The notes beneath the pieces were generated by a model. The model was not told where the DNA came from. It saw only the letters and a program-made list of their open reading frames with translations, and searched no databases. Positions 19,063-27,894 of a stretch of 64,000 bases of DNA are shown one piece after another. A program made the translations under genes and the position numbers. How positions within the stretch are numbered: the first letter of the stretch is position 1; each line of letters opens with the position of its first letter. This stretch comes from Marinobacter piscis (GTDB taxonomy: Bacteria; Pseudomonadota; Gammaproteobacteria; Pseudomonadales; Oleiphilaceae). The stretch lies in contig NZ_VCGX01000002.1 in the NCBI RefSeq assembly GCF_007671655.1, positions 930,001 through 994,000 of the forward strand. Reading direction: 5' to 3'.

Positions 19063-20493
19063 TCAAGCGGCTGCCAACTCCGCCTCAAGATCAATTCCTG
19101 CTTCACGCATCTGTGCCAACTTGTACCTCAGTGTGCGCGGGCTGATGCCCAACTGCTCAGCCGCCCTGTTGCGTCGCCCACCTTCACTTCTGAGGGTCTG
19201 GATAATAATACGAAACTCTTGCTGACGCAGGTCATCTTCAAGGGAGGCCGTTTCCGTTGCGGCCGGAGCGGCTGTTTCGGCTTCGCCTGCTTCAGGGGCG
19301 GGCGCCCTGGAAGTCTGCACCTGAGCATGTGTCTCTGCACTCTGGCCACCGAAGTGCATTCCGGGGCCGATCTCAAGGCACAGGTCCTCCCCGTGAATTA
19401 CATTTCCCTGGTGCAGAACCAGCGAGCGCTGTATAGCATTGTCCAGCTCCCGCACGTTGCCCGGCCAGGGATGCTGCATCAATGCATGACGAGCATCCTC
19501 AGCAAAGCTGATGCCTGTCAGCTTCATCTTGCGGCAGTGGTTTTTTAACAATGATTTGGCCAGTGGCACTATATCCAGCGGGCGCTCCCGAAGTGGCTGC
19601 CAGTGCATAGGGAACACACTCAGCCGATAGTAAAGATCTTCACGAAAGCGGCCTTCCCTGACAAAGTCCATCAGGTCGCGGTTAGTCGTCGCAATCACCC
19701 GGACATCCAGCGCAATGGTTTTACGCCCGCCTACCCGCTCAACTTCACGCTCCTGCAAGACCCGCAGCAACTTGGATTGCAAGCCGGGGTCCATTTCAGA
19801 AACTTCATCCAGAAGGATGGTGCCACCATTTGCCTGTTCAAATTTGCCCGGAACCGATGCAATCGCCCCCGTAAAAGCCCCTTTTTCATGACCAAACAGA
19901 ATAGCTTCAAGCATATTCTCGGGAATTGCAGCACAGTTAATGGCAACAAACGGTTGCTCTGCCCGTGGTGATTTCTGATGGATGTAACGGGCCAGAACCT
20001 CTTTGCCGGTACCACTCTCGCCAGAAATCATCACCGTTGAGTCGCTGCCTGCAACCTTGGCTGCAAGCTGGAATATGCGTTTACTGACCGGGTCTTCCGC
20101 CACTGGTTCGTCGCCGGATTTCTGCTGACCACCCCCGACCACTTTGGTGACGGCATCGACCAGTACCTTGGGCTCAAATGGCTTGACCAGATAATCCACC
20201 GCACCAGACTGCATAGCAGAAACCGCGTGACTGATTTGCCCATAGGCCGTAATCAGCATAACTGGCAGTCCCGGATACAGGCGCTGCACCTCTCCCAGTA
20301 ACTCATGGCCGGATAACCCGGGCATATTTACGTCACTGACGACCATATCTGCCGGCGCTTCTGCCAGCCGCTGCAAGGCTTCGCGGGCATTCGCTGCCTC
20401 GCGCACACGAAACTTTGCCAGCTCCAGCGTCGTTACCAACGCTTCCCGCAGATCCTGGTCATCTTCAACAATCAAAATCCTGGCCCTGGCCAT
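19063..20493 (-). CDS. fleR: Sigma-54-dependent flagellar response regulator FleR/FlrC
   Basis: Phosphorylation-dependent activator of class III flagellar genes. The 476 residues comprise a receiver domain with the phosphoacceptor Asp54 in VVSDVNMPGL, an AAA+ domain with SGESGTGKEV and the sigma-54 contact loop GAFTGA, and a C-terminal Fis-type helix-turn-helix (RRNRAAEQLGISPRTLRYKL). It follows fleS by 12 bp and ends at a strong terminator. Confidence 0.95.
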   Translation of the reverse strand: MARARILIVEDDQDLREALVTTLELAKFRVREAANAREALQRLAEAPADMVVSDVNMPGLSGHELLGEVQRLYPGLPVMLITAYGQISHAVSAMQSGAVDYLVKPFEPKVLVDAVTKVVGGGQQKSGDEPVAEDPVSKRIFQLAAKVAGSDSTVMISGESGTGKEVLARYIHQKSPRAEQPFVAINCAAIPENMLEAILFGHEKGAFTGAIASVPGKFEQANGGTILLDEVSEMDPGLQSKLLRVLQEREVERVGGRKTIALDVRVIATTNRDLMDFVREGRFREDLYYRLSVFPMHWQPLRERPLDIVPLAKSLLKNHCRKMKLTGISFAEDARHALMQHPWPGNVRELDNAIQRSLVLHQGNVIHGEDLCLEIGPGMHFGGQSAETHAQVQTSRAPAPEAGEAETAAPAATETASLEDDLRQQEFRIIIQTLRSEGGRRNRAAEQLGISPRTLRYKLAQMREAGIDLEAELAAA

Positions 20494-20505
20494 GGTTGCC
20501 TCCGA

Positions 20506-21744
20506 TCAATCTTTGTTTCGCAGTAATGGCAGGCGCACAGTTGCTATCGCACCCCCTTGCGCCGGCGACTCAATGAAAAACTGGCCCTGATGTGCTTTTA
20601 CAACGGCCTGCACAACGGCCAGGCCTAATCCGGTGCCGTGGGACTTGGTTGTGTAAAAGGCCTCAGCAAGCTGGCCTGCGTCTTCGTTGGCAAACCCCGG
20701 GCCATTATCGAAAACACGCACCAAAAGCTCACTCTTCTCCGCGGCTACCTTGACCACAACCTCAGTGGCGCCCGCCTCAAAACTGTTATTCACGAGATTG
20801 GTACACGCACCGACAAGAGCATCCCGGTTGCACATCAACCGGCACTCTTCGGGTAAATCCCCCTGTAGCGCGACATGCTGCCCATCCCGGGGTTTCAGGC
20901 TGTCGACGGCAGACGCCAGAGCTGAAACCAGCGTAGCAGCTGACAATTCTTCTGCCAGACGTGTCTCGCCACGGGCAAAGATCAACATATCCCGAACCTG
21001 CTGCTCCAGATGTGTCAGACGCGACATCAGCCGTGAGGCGCAGCGCTGGCGCATTTCGTCGTCGAGATCATCCTGGATTAAGTGGCCACCATAAAGAATA
21101 GCGGCAGACAGAGGCGTGCGTATCTGGTGCGCCAGAGAAGCCACCATTTTGCCCATAGCAGACAGTCGCTGGGCATGGGCCAATTGGGATTGCAGATGAC
21201 GGGTTTCAGTCAGGTCGGTAAGAAGGATCAGCTGGCCTGGCTGATTATCCATGGTGCGGATTTCGATGCTCACTCTGCGACCATCTTTCAGGGAGACTTC
21301 ATGACCATCGTCCTGGCGCGGCGAAAAGCAACGCTGAATAACATCAATCCAGCGTTCGCCATCCAGAGGCTCATCCAGCAACGCAATCGCGGCCGGATTG
21401 CTCTGGGTTACCACACCCTGACTATCCAGGACCACCACTCCGGCAGGCAACGCCTTCAGCAAGGTCGACAACCGGTCTGCCAGCTGCTCCTTTTCTTCCA
21501 GCTCCTGCTGACGTTGCAAAGACTCCTGGCTCAATTCACCGGACAACTGATTAACCCTTGATTCCAGGGTACGGTAGGAATCAGTTATCTGCCGCGACAT
21601 CTGATTGAACATCTCAAGCGCAGAGCCAACGGCTTCGTTATCCTGCTCGGGAAAAAGCGCCCTGACCTTATCATTAACATCCGCGGCCGCATTAGTTCCG
21701 GCTCTGCTCTCTGCCGACCCGATAACAAACTGTGCCTGATTCAT
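20506..21744 (-). CDS. fleS: Flagellar sensor histidine kinase FleS/FlrB
   Basis: Soluble histidine kinase pairing with FleR. In 412 residues it has a coiled-coil N-terminus, a PAS domain (about 90-190), a HisKA box with the phospho-His in HQIRTPLSAAILYGGHL, and an ATPase domain with NLVNNSFEAG and DNGPGFANED and a GTGLGLAVV G2 box. No membrane segment is seen, as for Pseudomonas FleS. A sigma-54 motif lies 66 bp upstream. Confidence 0.94.
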   Translation of the reverse strand: MNQAQFVIGSAESRAGTNAAADVNDKVRALFPEQDNEAVGSALEMFNQMSRQITDSYRTLESRVNQLSGELSQESLQRQQELEEKEQLADRLSTLLKALPAGVVVLDSQGVVTQSNPAAIALLDEPLDGERWIDVIQRCFSPRQDDGHEVSLKDGRRVSIEIRTMDNQPGQLILLTDLTETRHLQSQLAHAQRLSAMGKMVASLAHQIRTPLSAAILYGGHLIQDDLDDEMRQRCASRLMSRLTHLEQQVRDMLIFARGETRLAEELSAATLVSALASAVDSLKPRDGQHVALQGDLPEECRLMCNRDALVGACTNLVNNSFEAGATEVVVKVAAEKSELLVRVFDNGPGFANEDAGQLAEAFYTTKSHGTGLGLAVVQAVVKAHQGQFFIESPAQGGAIATVRLPLLRNKD

Positions 21745-21809
21745 AACCTGACTCCCGATCTCTCCGCACTGCGGACCAATCCCTTCGGATAATTCGTTTA
21801 AGATCGTTA

Positions 21810-21825
21810 TGCCAAGTTCATGCCA
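21810..21825 (-). promoter_or_regulatory. Sigma-54 promoter upstream of fleS
   Basis: Minus-strand TGGCATGAACTTGGCA has TGGCA, a G at position 7 and GC at the -12 position with exact RpoN spacing. It sits in the fleQ-fleS gap, consistent with FleQ-RpoN control of fleSR known in Pseudomonas. Confidence 0.72.
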
Positions 21826-21886
21826 GAATCAATTTGCTCTTTAAAATCAACAGGTAAGTAAAACTCTTAAAAGGCAGGCGACGGTT

Positions 21887-23332
21887 TTACGTCGCTTCCT
21901 GTTCCCGCAACCCATACTTGCGGACTTTTTCAACAAGCGTTGTACGCCGGATTCTCAGTTTCTCCGCTGCCCGGGCGACAACACCCCCCGCCTCACTCAA
22001 CGCCTGCTGAATCAACTGCTTTTCCAGATCAGACAAGTAGTCTCTCAGGTCCAGTCCATCGACCGGCAATAAAGCCGGCCTGTCCAGCCCGACGAGTCCG
22101 GGAATGTCCGCCGGCACAGCCGTGTCTTCAGCGGGCGAGTTCTCATCATAGTCATCCACATAGCGGAACTTTTTAGGCAGTTCCTGTACTCCGATAACGG
22201 AATAGGGGTGCATGATCGCGAGCCTTTCAACCAGATTCGCCAGTTCCCGGACGTTGCCCGGCCAGTCATGCTGACATAGGCTCATGATAGCCGCGGAGTT
22301 CATTCGCAGAGAGCCACGTTTCTCTTTCTCCATCCGCGAAATAAGCTCGTTGATCAGCAACGGAATGTCATCAACCCGGTCCCGTAAGGAAGGTACTTCT
22401 ATGGGGAAAACATTCAGGCGGTAATACAGGTCTTCACGGAATTCGCCCGACTCGATCATGTCCTCAAGCTGCTTGTGAGTCGCCGCAATCACTCTCACGT
22501 TTGCAGACTGTGTCCGGCTACTGCCAACACGCTCAAAAGTGCGCTCCTGCAAAACCCGCAGTATTTTTACCTGCATGTTGAGCGGCATGTCGCCGATTTC
22601 ATCAAGAAATAATGTGCCACCCTCAGCCATTTCAAAACGCCCTTTCCGGGCTGTTATAGCACCGGTAAACGCACCCTTCTCATGGCCAAAAAGTTCGCTT
22701 TCCAGAAGCTCCGCCGGAATAGCACCGCAATTAACCGGCACAAACGGTTTATCGCGACGCGACGAATGATAGTGAAGGTTACGGGCAACCACCTCTTTCC
22801 CGGTACCGGATGGACCGGTAATCAGTACACTGACGTCTTTGTCTGCCACCTGTGCCATCAATTGGCGCAAGTGCTGGACCTTACGGCTATTACCCACCAG
22901 ACTCCGGAACAGGTGCAATGGCCGCTGCTGCCCGTGGCCGGTGGAGCGGCGATACTGATCTGTATAAACCTGGGCCCGGTAGAGACTGTCGACAAACTTG
23001 GTATAACCCAGAGGCCATTCAACGCGACCGATAATACGGGCGGCATCATGATCGGCCAGATCTGTAAGTTCGGGATCACCAACCAGAAGAAGCGGAACCC
23101 CTTCAACCGCCCGGCACACTTTTTCCACGGTACTCCGTAGCCCCGCATCCTCACCGTTTATAATCACAACGGAAACCTGCGCCAGACCTTCCGTGTCACC
23201 AGACTCCAGAAGAGCCAGGGCTTCGCTGCCTGCTACAACCTGCTCTTCGCCGATGAACTCAAGAATAACCGACATGTCCCGGCGCCGCGACTCATCCTCG
23301 CTCAGCACCAGCACCTTGTTACTTTCAGACAT
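21887..23332 (-). CDS. fleQ: Flagellar master regulator FleQ/FlrA
   Basis: Sigma-54 enhancer-binding protein at the top of the flagellar cascade. The 481-residue protein has a degenerate receiver domain in which the phosphoacceptor position reads VVIINGED, with no Asp at the expected strand end. It then has the LFRSL motif (residues 141-145) that binds c-di-GMP in Pseudomonas FleQ, a P-loop GPSGTGKEV, the loop [10 protein letters not shown], and a C-terminal Fis-type helix-turn-helix. Expected regulation is by c-di-GMP and FleN, by homology. Confidence 0.95.
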   Translation of the reverse strand: MSESNKVLVLSEDESRRRDMSVILEFIGEEQVVAGSEALALLESGDTEGLAQVSVVIINGEDAGLRSTVEKVCRAVEGVPLLLVGDPELTDLADHDAARIIGRVEWPLGYTKFVDSLYRAQVYTDQYRRSTGHGQQRPLHLFRSLVGNSRKVQHLRQLMAQVADKDVSVLITGPSGTGKEVVARNLHYHSSRRDKPFVPVNCGAIPAELLESELFGHEKGAFTGAITARKGRFEMAEGGTLFLDEIGDMPLNMQVKILRVLQERTFERVGSSRTQSANVRVIAATHKQLEDMIESGEFREDLYYRLNVFPIEVPSLRDRVDDIPLLINELISRMEKEKRGSLRMNSAAIMSLCQHDWPGNVRELANLVERLAIMHPYSVIGVQELPKKFRYVDDYDENSPAEDTAVPADIPGLVGLDRPALLPVDGLDLRDYLSDLEKQLIQQALSEAGGVVARAAEKLRIRRTTLVEKVRKYGLREQEAT

Positions 23333-23402
23333 TCACAAGCGTCTCTTTGGGAATTTGTGCGGTATTTAAGACTGTCTGCTTTGCAGAGTCAATTTTATGA
23401 CG

Positions 23403-23711
23403 CTATTTTGAACGGGTCGAAGATACGTGCGCATAGGCCTGAGCGGCGTTGCGGTTACGACTCACACCTTTCAGTTCAGCTTCTGCTTCGGCCTTTGCCT
23501 GGCTGGCACCGGCACCGGCTGTATCCACAAACCGACGCAAGGTTTCCAGACGTGTTCGCACCTGCTCCGGATCCTCCTGCCCGGCTTCCAGTGCCTCCAT
23601 CACAGATTCAATTGTCGACTGCACCTGTTCATTAAGGCGCACCAGCTCATCCCAGTCTTTGTTACTGAGTGCCTGCTCAAGCGCGGCGATCAGCTGATCA
23701 AGCTTGTTCAA
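23403..23711 (-). CDS. FliT-like flagellar protein
   Basis: A 102-residue, helical, highly charged protein just upstream of fleQ. A TTG start at 23711 (TTG AAC AAG CTT) is supported by a GGGGG ribosome site 4 nt upstream. Length, predicted coiled coil (residues 1-60) and position match the FliT/FleP chaperone slot that precedes fleQ in Pseudomonas-type clusters. Sequence conservation is weak, so the call rests on context. The fliC-fliD-fliS genes normally upstream are absent; a DUF1329 gene stands there instead. Confidence 0.6.
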   Translation of the reverse strand: MNKLDQLIAALEQALSNKDWDELVRLNEQVQSTIESVMEALEAGQEDPEQVRTRLETLRRFVDTAGAGASQAKAEAEAELKGVSRNRNAAQAYAHVSSTRSK

Positions 23712-23747
23712 ATTACCCCCTTCATAACATCATTTACAGCCTGAGAC

Positions 23748-25106
23748 TCAGCGCCTGGCTGCCCGCCTTGCCGACGAGGCGGTAAACTCTTTGCCACGGA
23801 ATCCCGGATTAAAATTGTAGGCCGGGTAGTTCTGATCGAGACCATCAATGTAATAACGCCTGGCCTTCAGATCGTAAGTCATCTCCATGGTCGTCCAGAA
23901 CACTGGCACCTGGTAATAGCTGATGTTATGCGCTTCAGAAACCCGCCACAGATTACCATCCTCATCATACTCTTCCGACATCAGAATCTGCCAGCTGTCT
24001 TCATCCACATAAAACACACGCCGGTCGTAGATGTGCTTGATGCCGGTACGGCGGGTAGCCTCAACCACCCATACACGATGAAGTTCATAACGGGCCAGCT
24101 CCTGATTAATATGGCCAGCGCGGATTACATCGTCTGGCCTTACAGACTTATCATGCAGTTTGTAAGCATTGTAAGGCACAAACACTTCACGCTTACCCTT
24201 CAACTTCCAGTGGTACTGGTCAGGTGCGCCGTTGTACATATCCTTCTGGTCCACCGACCGCAGAGAAGAGGAGTTGGGCAGGTCTGTCTCATAGGCCAGG
24301 TTGGGCGAGCGCCGCAGGCGCCGGGAGCCGGCATCATAACGCCAGGCCAGACGGGGAGAGCGTACCTGATCCAGAGTCTCATGCACCAGAGTGATGGTTC
24401 CTGCCAGCGTGGATGGCGAGATAGTGTCCGTCTTGAGGTAGAAGATCTTGTTATCAATATCCTCCAGCTCTGCGCCTTTCTTGCTGTAGGCGAAATAATA
24501 ATCGTACTGATTCACCACCGGGTTATAGGAACCGTCTACCTGCGGTGTTGCTGAGGCACTGCGAAAGGATACCTCTTCACCCCGGTAGCGCAGAATATGG
24601 TTCCAGATAACCTCCAGCCCGTTCTCCGGAATGGGAAACGGGCTGGTCATAATGGTGTCGCGCACCCCGTTCCCATTATCCAGAACCTCGGCACTCAGGG
24701 CGTTTTCATAATATTTGTCGTAGACATGCTCGGGGAAAGCTGCAGTGCGCCGGGTCTGGTAAACCGGCATAAAAAAATCCGGGCCATACTGCTCCAGCAT
24801 CTTCAAGGAGCCCTCTGACAGCTTGTCCTCATACAGATGCATATTGTTTGCCGTGATCACAAACAAAGGCTCATCATCGGGGAAAGGGTTTACCTCCGTT
24901 TGCCCCCTGCGCCAGCCTGCCGGAGGTTCAGACAGCCCACCCGTCCACTCCGGAATGCTACCGGATGTATTGGCACCACGCTCAGCCCCCACCGGGGTCA
25001 GTGCCTGCCTCAACTGTTCTGCTTCCGTTACTGACACAGCTGAAAATGCCTGCCCCGATCCTGCAAGCGCAAGCATTGTGATGCCCGCTGCTACCCGACT
25101 CCGCAT
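23748..25106 (-). CDS. DUF1329 family exported protein
   Basis: A 452-residue exported protein with a signal peptide (MRSRVAAGITMLALAGSGQAFSA) behind a GGAGGG ribosome site. The body has the features of DUF1329 proteins, which are LolA-like outer-membrane proteins: the early TPVGAERGANTSGSIPEWTGGL and the late RRVFYVDEDSWQILM region. Members are often found with DUF1302 partners and RND exporters, but no such partner is adjacent here. The function is unknown. It precedes the FliT-like gene by 36 bp, probably by chance rather than function. Confidence 0.85.
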   Translation of the reverse strand: MRSRVAAGITMLALAGSGQAFSAVSVTEAEQLRQALTPVGAERGANTSGSIPEWTGGLSEPPAGWRRGQTEVNPFPDDEPLFVITANNMHLYEDKLSEGSLKMLEQYGPDFFMPVYQTRRTAAFPEHVYDKYYENALSAEVLDNGNGVRDTIMTSPFPIPENGLEVIWNHILRYRGEEVSFRSASATPQVDGSYNPVVNQYDYYFAYSKKGAELEDIDNKIFYLKTDTISPSTLAGTITLVHETLDQVRSPRLAWRYDAGSRRLRRSPNLAYETDLPNSSSLRSVDQKDMYNGAPDQYHWKLKGKREVFVPYNAYKLHDKSVRPDDVIRAGHINQELARYELHRVWVVEATRRTGIKHIYDRRVFYVDEDSWQILMSEEYDEDGNLWRVSEAHNISYYQVPVFWTTMEMTYDLKARRYYIDGLDQNYPAYNFNPGFRGKEFTASSARRAARR

Positions 25107-25326
25107 TCCTGATCCCTCCAGACCGATTACATGTCACCACACCAATCCTTTTTGCCAAATTCAAACAACCGTTTCAAGCGAATGTTTGTGTCTTATTGTC
25201 ACCCGGTAACATGTACGAAAGGGATAAAGAAAACGGCAGGCTAAAATGATACAATAAAGCATTACACAGGCTGGGCAGCCGTAACTTCACCACGGTACCT
25301 TCAGCAGCAACCAAGGGTTATAAAAG

Positions 25327-25587
25327 ATGTCACCATCGTTTTTCGAAATCGTACAGCTGAACAACGGCGACTATGCCTTGCGACGCATCGACGACGACAG
25401 TGCACCGCTGGTCAGAATTTCCTTTTCCAATGAAGCCAGGGATATGCTGGATGATAAGGAGATGTCGGTAGCTAAAGCCATGATTGCCGCCGGAATAGAA
25501 GCGGTAGGCAGTGTTACTCACGACATTGATTGGGAAGACGACGAGCTGGACGTATCAGACGCACAGCCCGCTTACACTCTGCACTAA
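25327..25587 (+). CDS. Small conserved hypothetical protein
   Basis: An 86-residue acidic protein starting MSPSFFEIVQLNNGDYALRR, with GGTTATAAAAG before the ATG. It has no signal peptide, membrane segment or recognised catalytic motif. The N-terminal half looks like a small beta-rich domain and the C-terminal third is strongly acidic (DIDWEDDELDVSD). It ends 8 bp before the 3' end of the convergent sulA gene. I do not recognise its function. Confidence 0.7.
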   Translation: MSPSFFEIVQLNNGDYALRRIDDDSAPLVRISFSNEARDMLDDKEMSVAKAMIAAGIEAVGSVTHDIDWEDDELDVSDAQPAYTLH

Positions 25588-25595
25588 AAGTACCT

Positions 25596-26087
25596 TTAAC
25601 GTTGCCGGAGCACTACACCGTGGCTGTTACCTCTGGCCGCCGCATGTTGCAGGGCTTCAAAGCCCGCTCTGGCAAGCTTATCTGTCCACATAACGACCGC
25701 ATGGCAGGTGCCTGCACTCAGGGCCCGCTCGGCAAGTTCCGGAGCGGGATGTCCGGCGGTTGAACGCAACACCAGCAGTTCACCGGCAACGATGCCATGC
25801 ATTTTCTGCCACTTGCCTACCAGCGCCTGGGGTGGGTCAATCCAGGCCAGCCAGCGCTTTTCCTGATTGAGCTGGGTCAGCATGGGTAACAGCAGCTGGA
25901 AGTTTTCTATCTGCCCTTCCGGCAGGATAATCTCGGTTACATTACCAGCGGGAGCGGCTTCTTTTGCGGCCGGTTTCTGCCGCGCCCGAAGCACGCTACG
26001 CCGTTGCCGGGGTGCATAATCCGGCACCGGGTAAGACGGCATACCTTGCTGCCACGCTGTGTGCTGATTGAAGCTAAGCTGTTCCAT
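25596..26087 (-). CDS. sulA: SOS cell-division inhibitor SulA
   Basis: DNA-damage-induced inhibitor that blocks FtsZ polymerisation. The 163-residue protein has a variable basic N-terminus and a RecA/SulA-like core with VTEIILPEGQIENFQLLLPM, LAWIDPPQ and the late CHAVVMWTDKL stretch. It follows lexA by 43 bp in the same direction, the lexA-sulA operon arrangement of Pseudomonas-type bacteria, and so should be controlled by the LexA box at 26782-26797. Confidence 0.88.
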   Translation of the reverse strand: MEQLSFNQHTAWQQGMPSYPVPDYAPRQRRSVLRARQKPAAKEAAPAGNVTEIILPEGQIENFQLLLPMLTQLNQEKRWLAWIDPPQALVGKWQKMHGIVAGELLVLRSTAGHPAPELAERALSAGTCHAVVMWTDKLARAGFEALQHAAARGNSHGVVLRQR

Positions 26088-26130
26088 ACATCACCTGTTT
26101 ATCAATGAGCCTGTGGGTGCACGGTTACGG

Positions 26131-26739
26131 TCAATGCAGATCAGAACGGCGGATAACACCTACCCCCAGCCCTTCAATGAACAATTCCTGCTCTTCAAGG
26201 TCGATTTCTATTGGCGCAAACTCGTCGTTTTCGGCAATCAGAGATACCCTGGAGCCGTCTTTCCGGAAACGCTTGACGGTTACCTCGTCGCCAACCCTGG
26301 CCACGACCACCTGGCCGTTATGAACATCCTGAGTGCTGTGTACGGCCAGCAAGTCGCCATCAAGAATGCCGATGTCCTTCATGCTCATACCCCGCACCCG
26401 CAGCAGATAATCGGCGGATGGGGAGAAGAACTCCGGTTTCACAGTACAGTGGTCCTCAACATGCTCCTGAGCCAGAATCGGACTGCCGGCAGCAACCTGG
26501 CCAATCACCGGCAGGCCGGGGTCTTCCGCTACCTCTGGCAGACGTATGCCCCGGCTGGCGCCCGGTACCATTTCAATGGCGCCTTTACGGGCCAGTGCCC
26601 GCAGATGCTCTTCAGCGGCATTGGCCGAGCGGAACCCCAGCTCCGCCGCAATCTCTGCACGGGTGGGTGGGTAACCGGTTTCATCCACATACCGGCGGAT
26701 AATATCCAGTACCTGGGACTGTCTTGCTGTCAGCTTCAT
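26131..26739 (-). CDS. lexA: SOS repressor LexA
   Basis: Repressor of the SOS regulon that self-cleaves on RecA filaments. Counting from [11 protein letters not shown] at 26739, the 202-residue protein has a winged helix-turn-helix N-terminus, the Ala84-Gly85 cleavage site in QVAAGSP, the nucleophile Ser119 in RGMSMKD and the general base Lys156 in DEVTVKRF, the same numbering as E. coli LexA. An upstream in-frame start adding 11 residues would run into the operator and is rejected. Confidence 0.97.
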   Translation of the reverse strand: MKLTARQSQVLDIIRRYVDETGYPPTRAEIAAELGFRSANAAEEHLRALARKGAIEMVPGASRGIRLPEVAEDPGLPVIGQVAAGSPILAQEHVEDHCTVKPEFFSPSADYLLRVRGMSMKDIGILDGDLLAVHSTQDVHNGQVVVARVGDEVTVKRFRKDGSRVSLIAENDEFAPIEIDLEEQELFIEGLGVGVIRRSDLH

Positions 26740-26781
26740 CGTTTCGCCGCTCCATTTGCTGCATGCAGACATTGCGCATGC

Positions 26782-26797
26782 CTGTCTTTTTGTACAG
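26782..26797. promoter_or_regulatory. LexA (SOS) box
   Basis: CTGTCTTTTTGTACAG is a perfect CTGT-N8-ACAG palindrome 42 bp upstream of the lexA ATG. It abuts the predicted start point of the lexA promoter, so bound LexA would block its own transcription. It also lies upstream of the divergent amidoligase gene. Confidence 0.92.
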
Positions 26798-26804
26798 TGT
26801 TTTG

Positions 26805-26833
26805 ACTATATACAGTGTTTTATCCAGTGTAAA
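26805..26833 (-). promoter_or_regulatory. Sigma-70 promoter of lexA-sulA
   Basis: On the minus strand TTTACA (26828-26833) and TATAGT (26805-26810) are separated by exactly 17 bp, a near-consensus sigma-70 promoter. The start point would fall about 26798, right at the SOS box. A half LexA site (ATACAG at 26810-26815) lies at the edge of the -10 element and in the spacer. Confidence 0.75.
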
Positions 26834-26892
26834 GTCACACAGTGGATTTTCGTGGTAAAGTGCAATCAACTTTCAGCGAATGGCAGCGATTT

Positions 26893-27894
26893 ATGAACCG
26901 GACCCTTCCTTGCAGAATGCCAGATGTACACTACACAGCCGAGGGCGAGGAGCGCCGTGTGGGGGTTGAGATTGAGCTGTCCGGGCTTGGTTATGAGCAG
27001 CTCGTCCGGCTGGCTGAAGAACTTCTGGGTGGCACAGCCGTTCTGGAATCCCGCTACGTCAGCGCCATTGATACGCCTTCAGGAGCCTTTGTAATAGAGC
27101 TGGACTCAGACCCTGTCAAAGACCTGAATCTGGAAGATGAACGCCTGCCCCGCTCGGTACGGGAGCTTGGCGGGCAGGCCATGGACGTGATAGACGCCGC
27201 AGCCGAGCGCATAGTTCCGCTGGAAATTATCACGCCGCCCCTGCCGCTTTCCGAGCTTGATCACATCGAAACTCTGGTGGACAAGCTGCGCCAGGCCGGT
27301 GCACTGGGCAGCCGCGAAGCCATCTACTTTGCCTTTGGTCTGCAACTGAACCCGGAGCTGCCCGACCTCAGAACCACCACACTGGTGCGCTACTTCCAGG
27401 CATTTGCGGCATTGTATGACTGGCTCAAGTCCCGTCACCAGCTGGATATCAGCCGCAAGTTCACCAGCTACATAGAGCCCTGGAGTACGCGCTACACCGA
27501 CCTGCTGATGGCCGACAATTACGCCCCCGACCAGCGTCAGATGATGATCGACTACCTGAGTTCCAACCCGACCCGCAACCGCGCGCTGGACCTGCTGCCG
27601 TTGTTTGCCTGGCTGGACAAGCCGCTGCTCGATCAGTACGTGAACGATCCGCGCATTAAAAGCCGCCCCACGCTTCATTACCGGCTACCAGACTGTGATA
27701 TCGACAACCCCGACTGGCACTTTTCCAGCGCCTGGAACGACTGGGTTGTGGTAGAGCAGCTGGCCAACCACGCTGAAGACCTGGCAGAACTGCGCGCCCT
27801 TTACCGGGAGAGCCGGAAAATAAGCCTGCGCAACCTTACCCGGAGCTGGCAGGAAACATCCGCACAATGGCTGCAACACAAAGGTTATGTCTGA
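26893..27894 (+). CDS. Putative amidoligase (Amidoligase_2, COOH-NH2 ligase type)
   Basis: Likely ATP-dependent ligase joining a carboxyl and an amino group, a relative of glutamine synthetase/gamma-glutamylcysteine ligase folds. The call rests on the Amidoligase_2-like start RRVGVEIELSGLGYEQL with its GxExE metal-binding pattern, the EIITPPLPLSELDHIE motif and a FGLQLNPELP strand. The ATG at 26893 gives 333 residues. A GTG at 26842 adds 17 residues but has no ribosome site. It overlaps the next gene, a class I amidotransferase-like peptidase, by 8 bp. The substrate is unknown. It diverges from lexA across a 153-bp gap with a LexA box. Confidence 0.8.
   Translation: MNRTLPCRMPDVHYTAEGEERRVGVEIELSGLGYEQLVRLAEELLGGTAVLESRYVSAIDTPSGAFVIELDSDPVKDLNLEDERLPRSVRELGGQAMDVIDAAAERIVPLEIITPPLPLSELDHIETLVDKLRQAGALGSREAIYFAFGLQLNPELPDLRTTTLVRYFQAFAALYDWLKSRHQLDISRKFTSYIEPWSTRYTDLLMADNYAPDQRQMMIDYLSSNPTRNRALDLLPLFAWLDKPLLDQYVNDPRIKSRPTLHYRLPDCDIDNPDWHFSSAWNDWVVVEQLANHAEDLAELRALYRESRKISLRNLTRSWQETSAQWLQHKGYV

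Noticed and set aside
26797..26816. Second LexA box upstream of lexA
   Set aside because: Only the ATACAG half is present; the opposite half reads TTTT rather than CTGT, so it was not called as a full operator.
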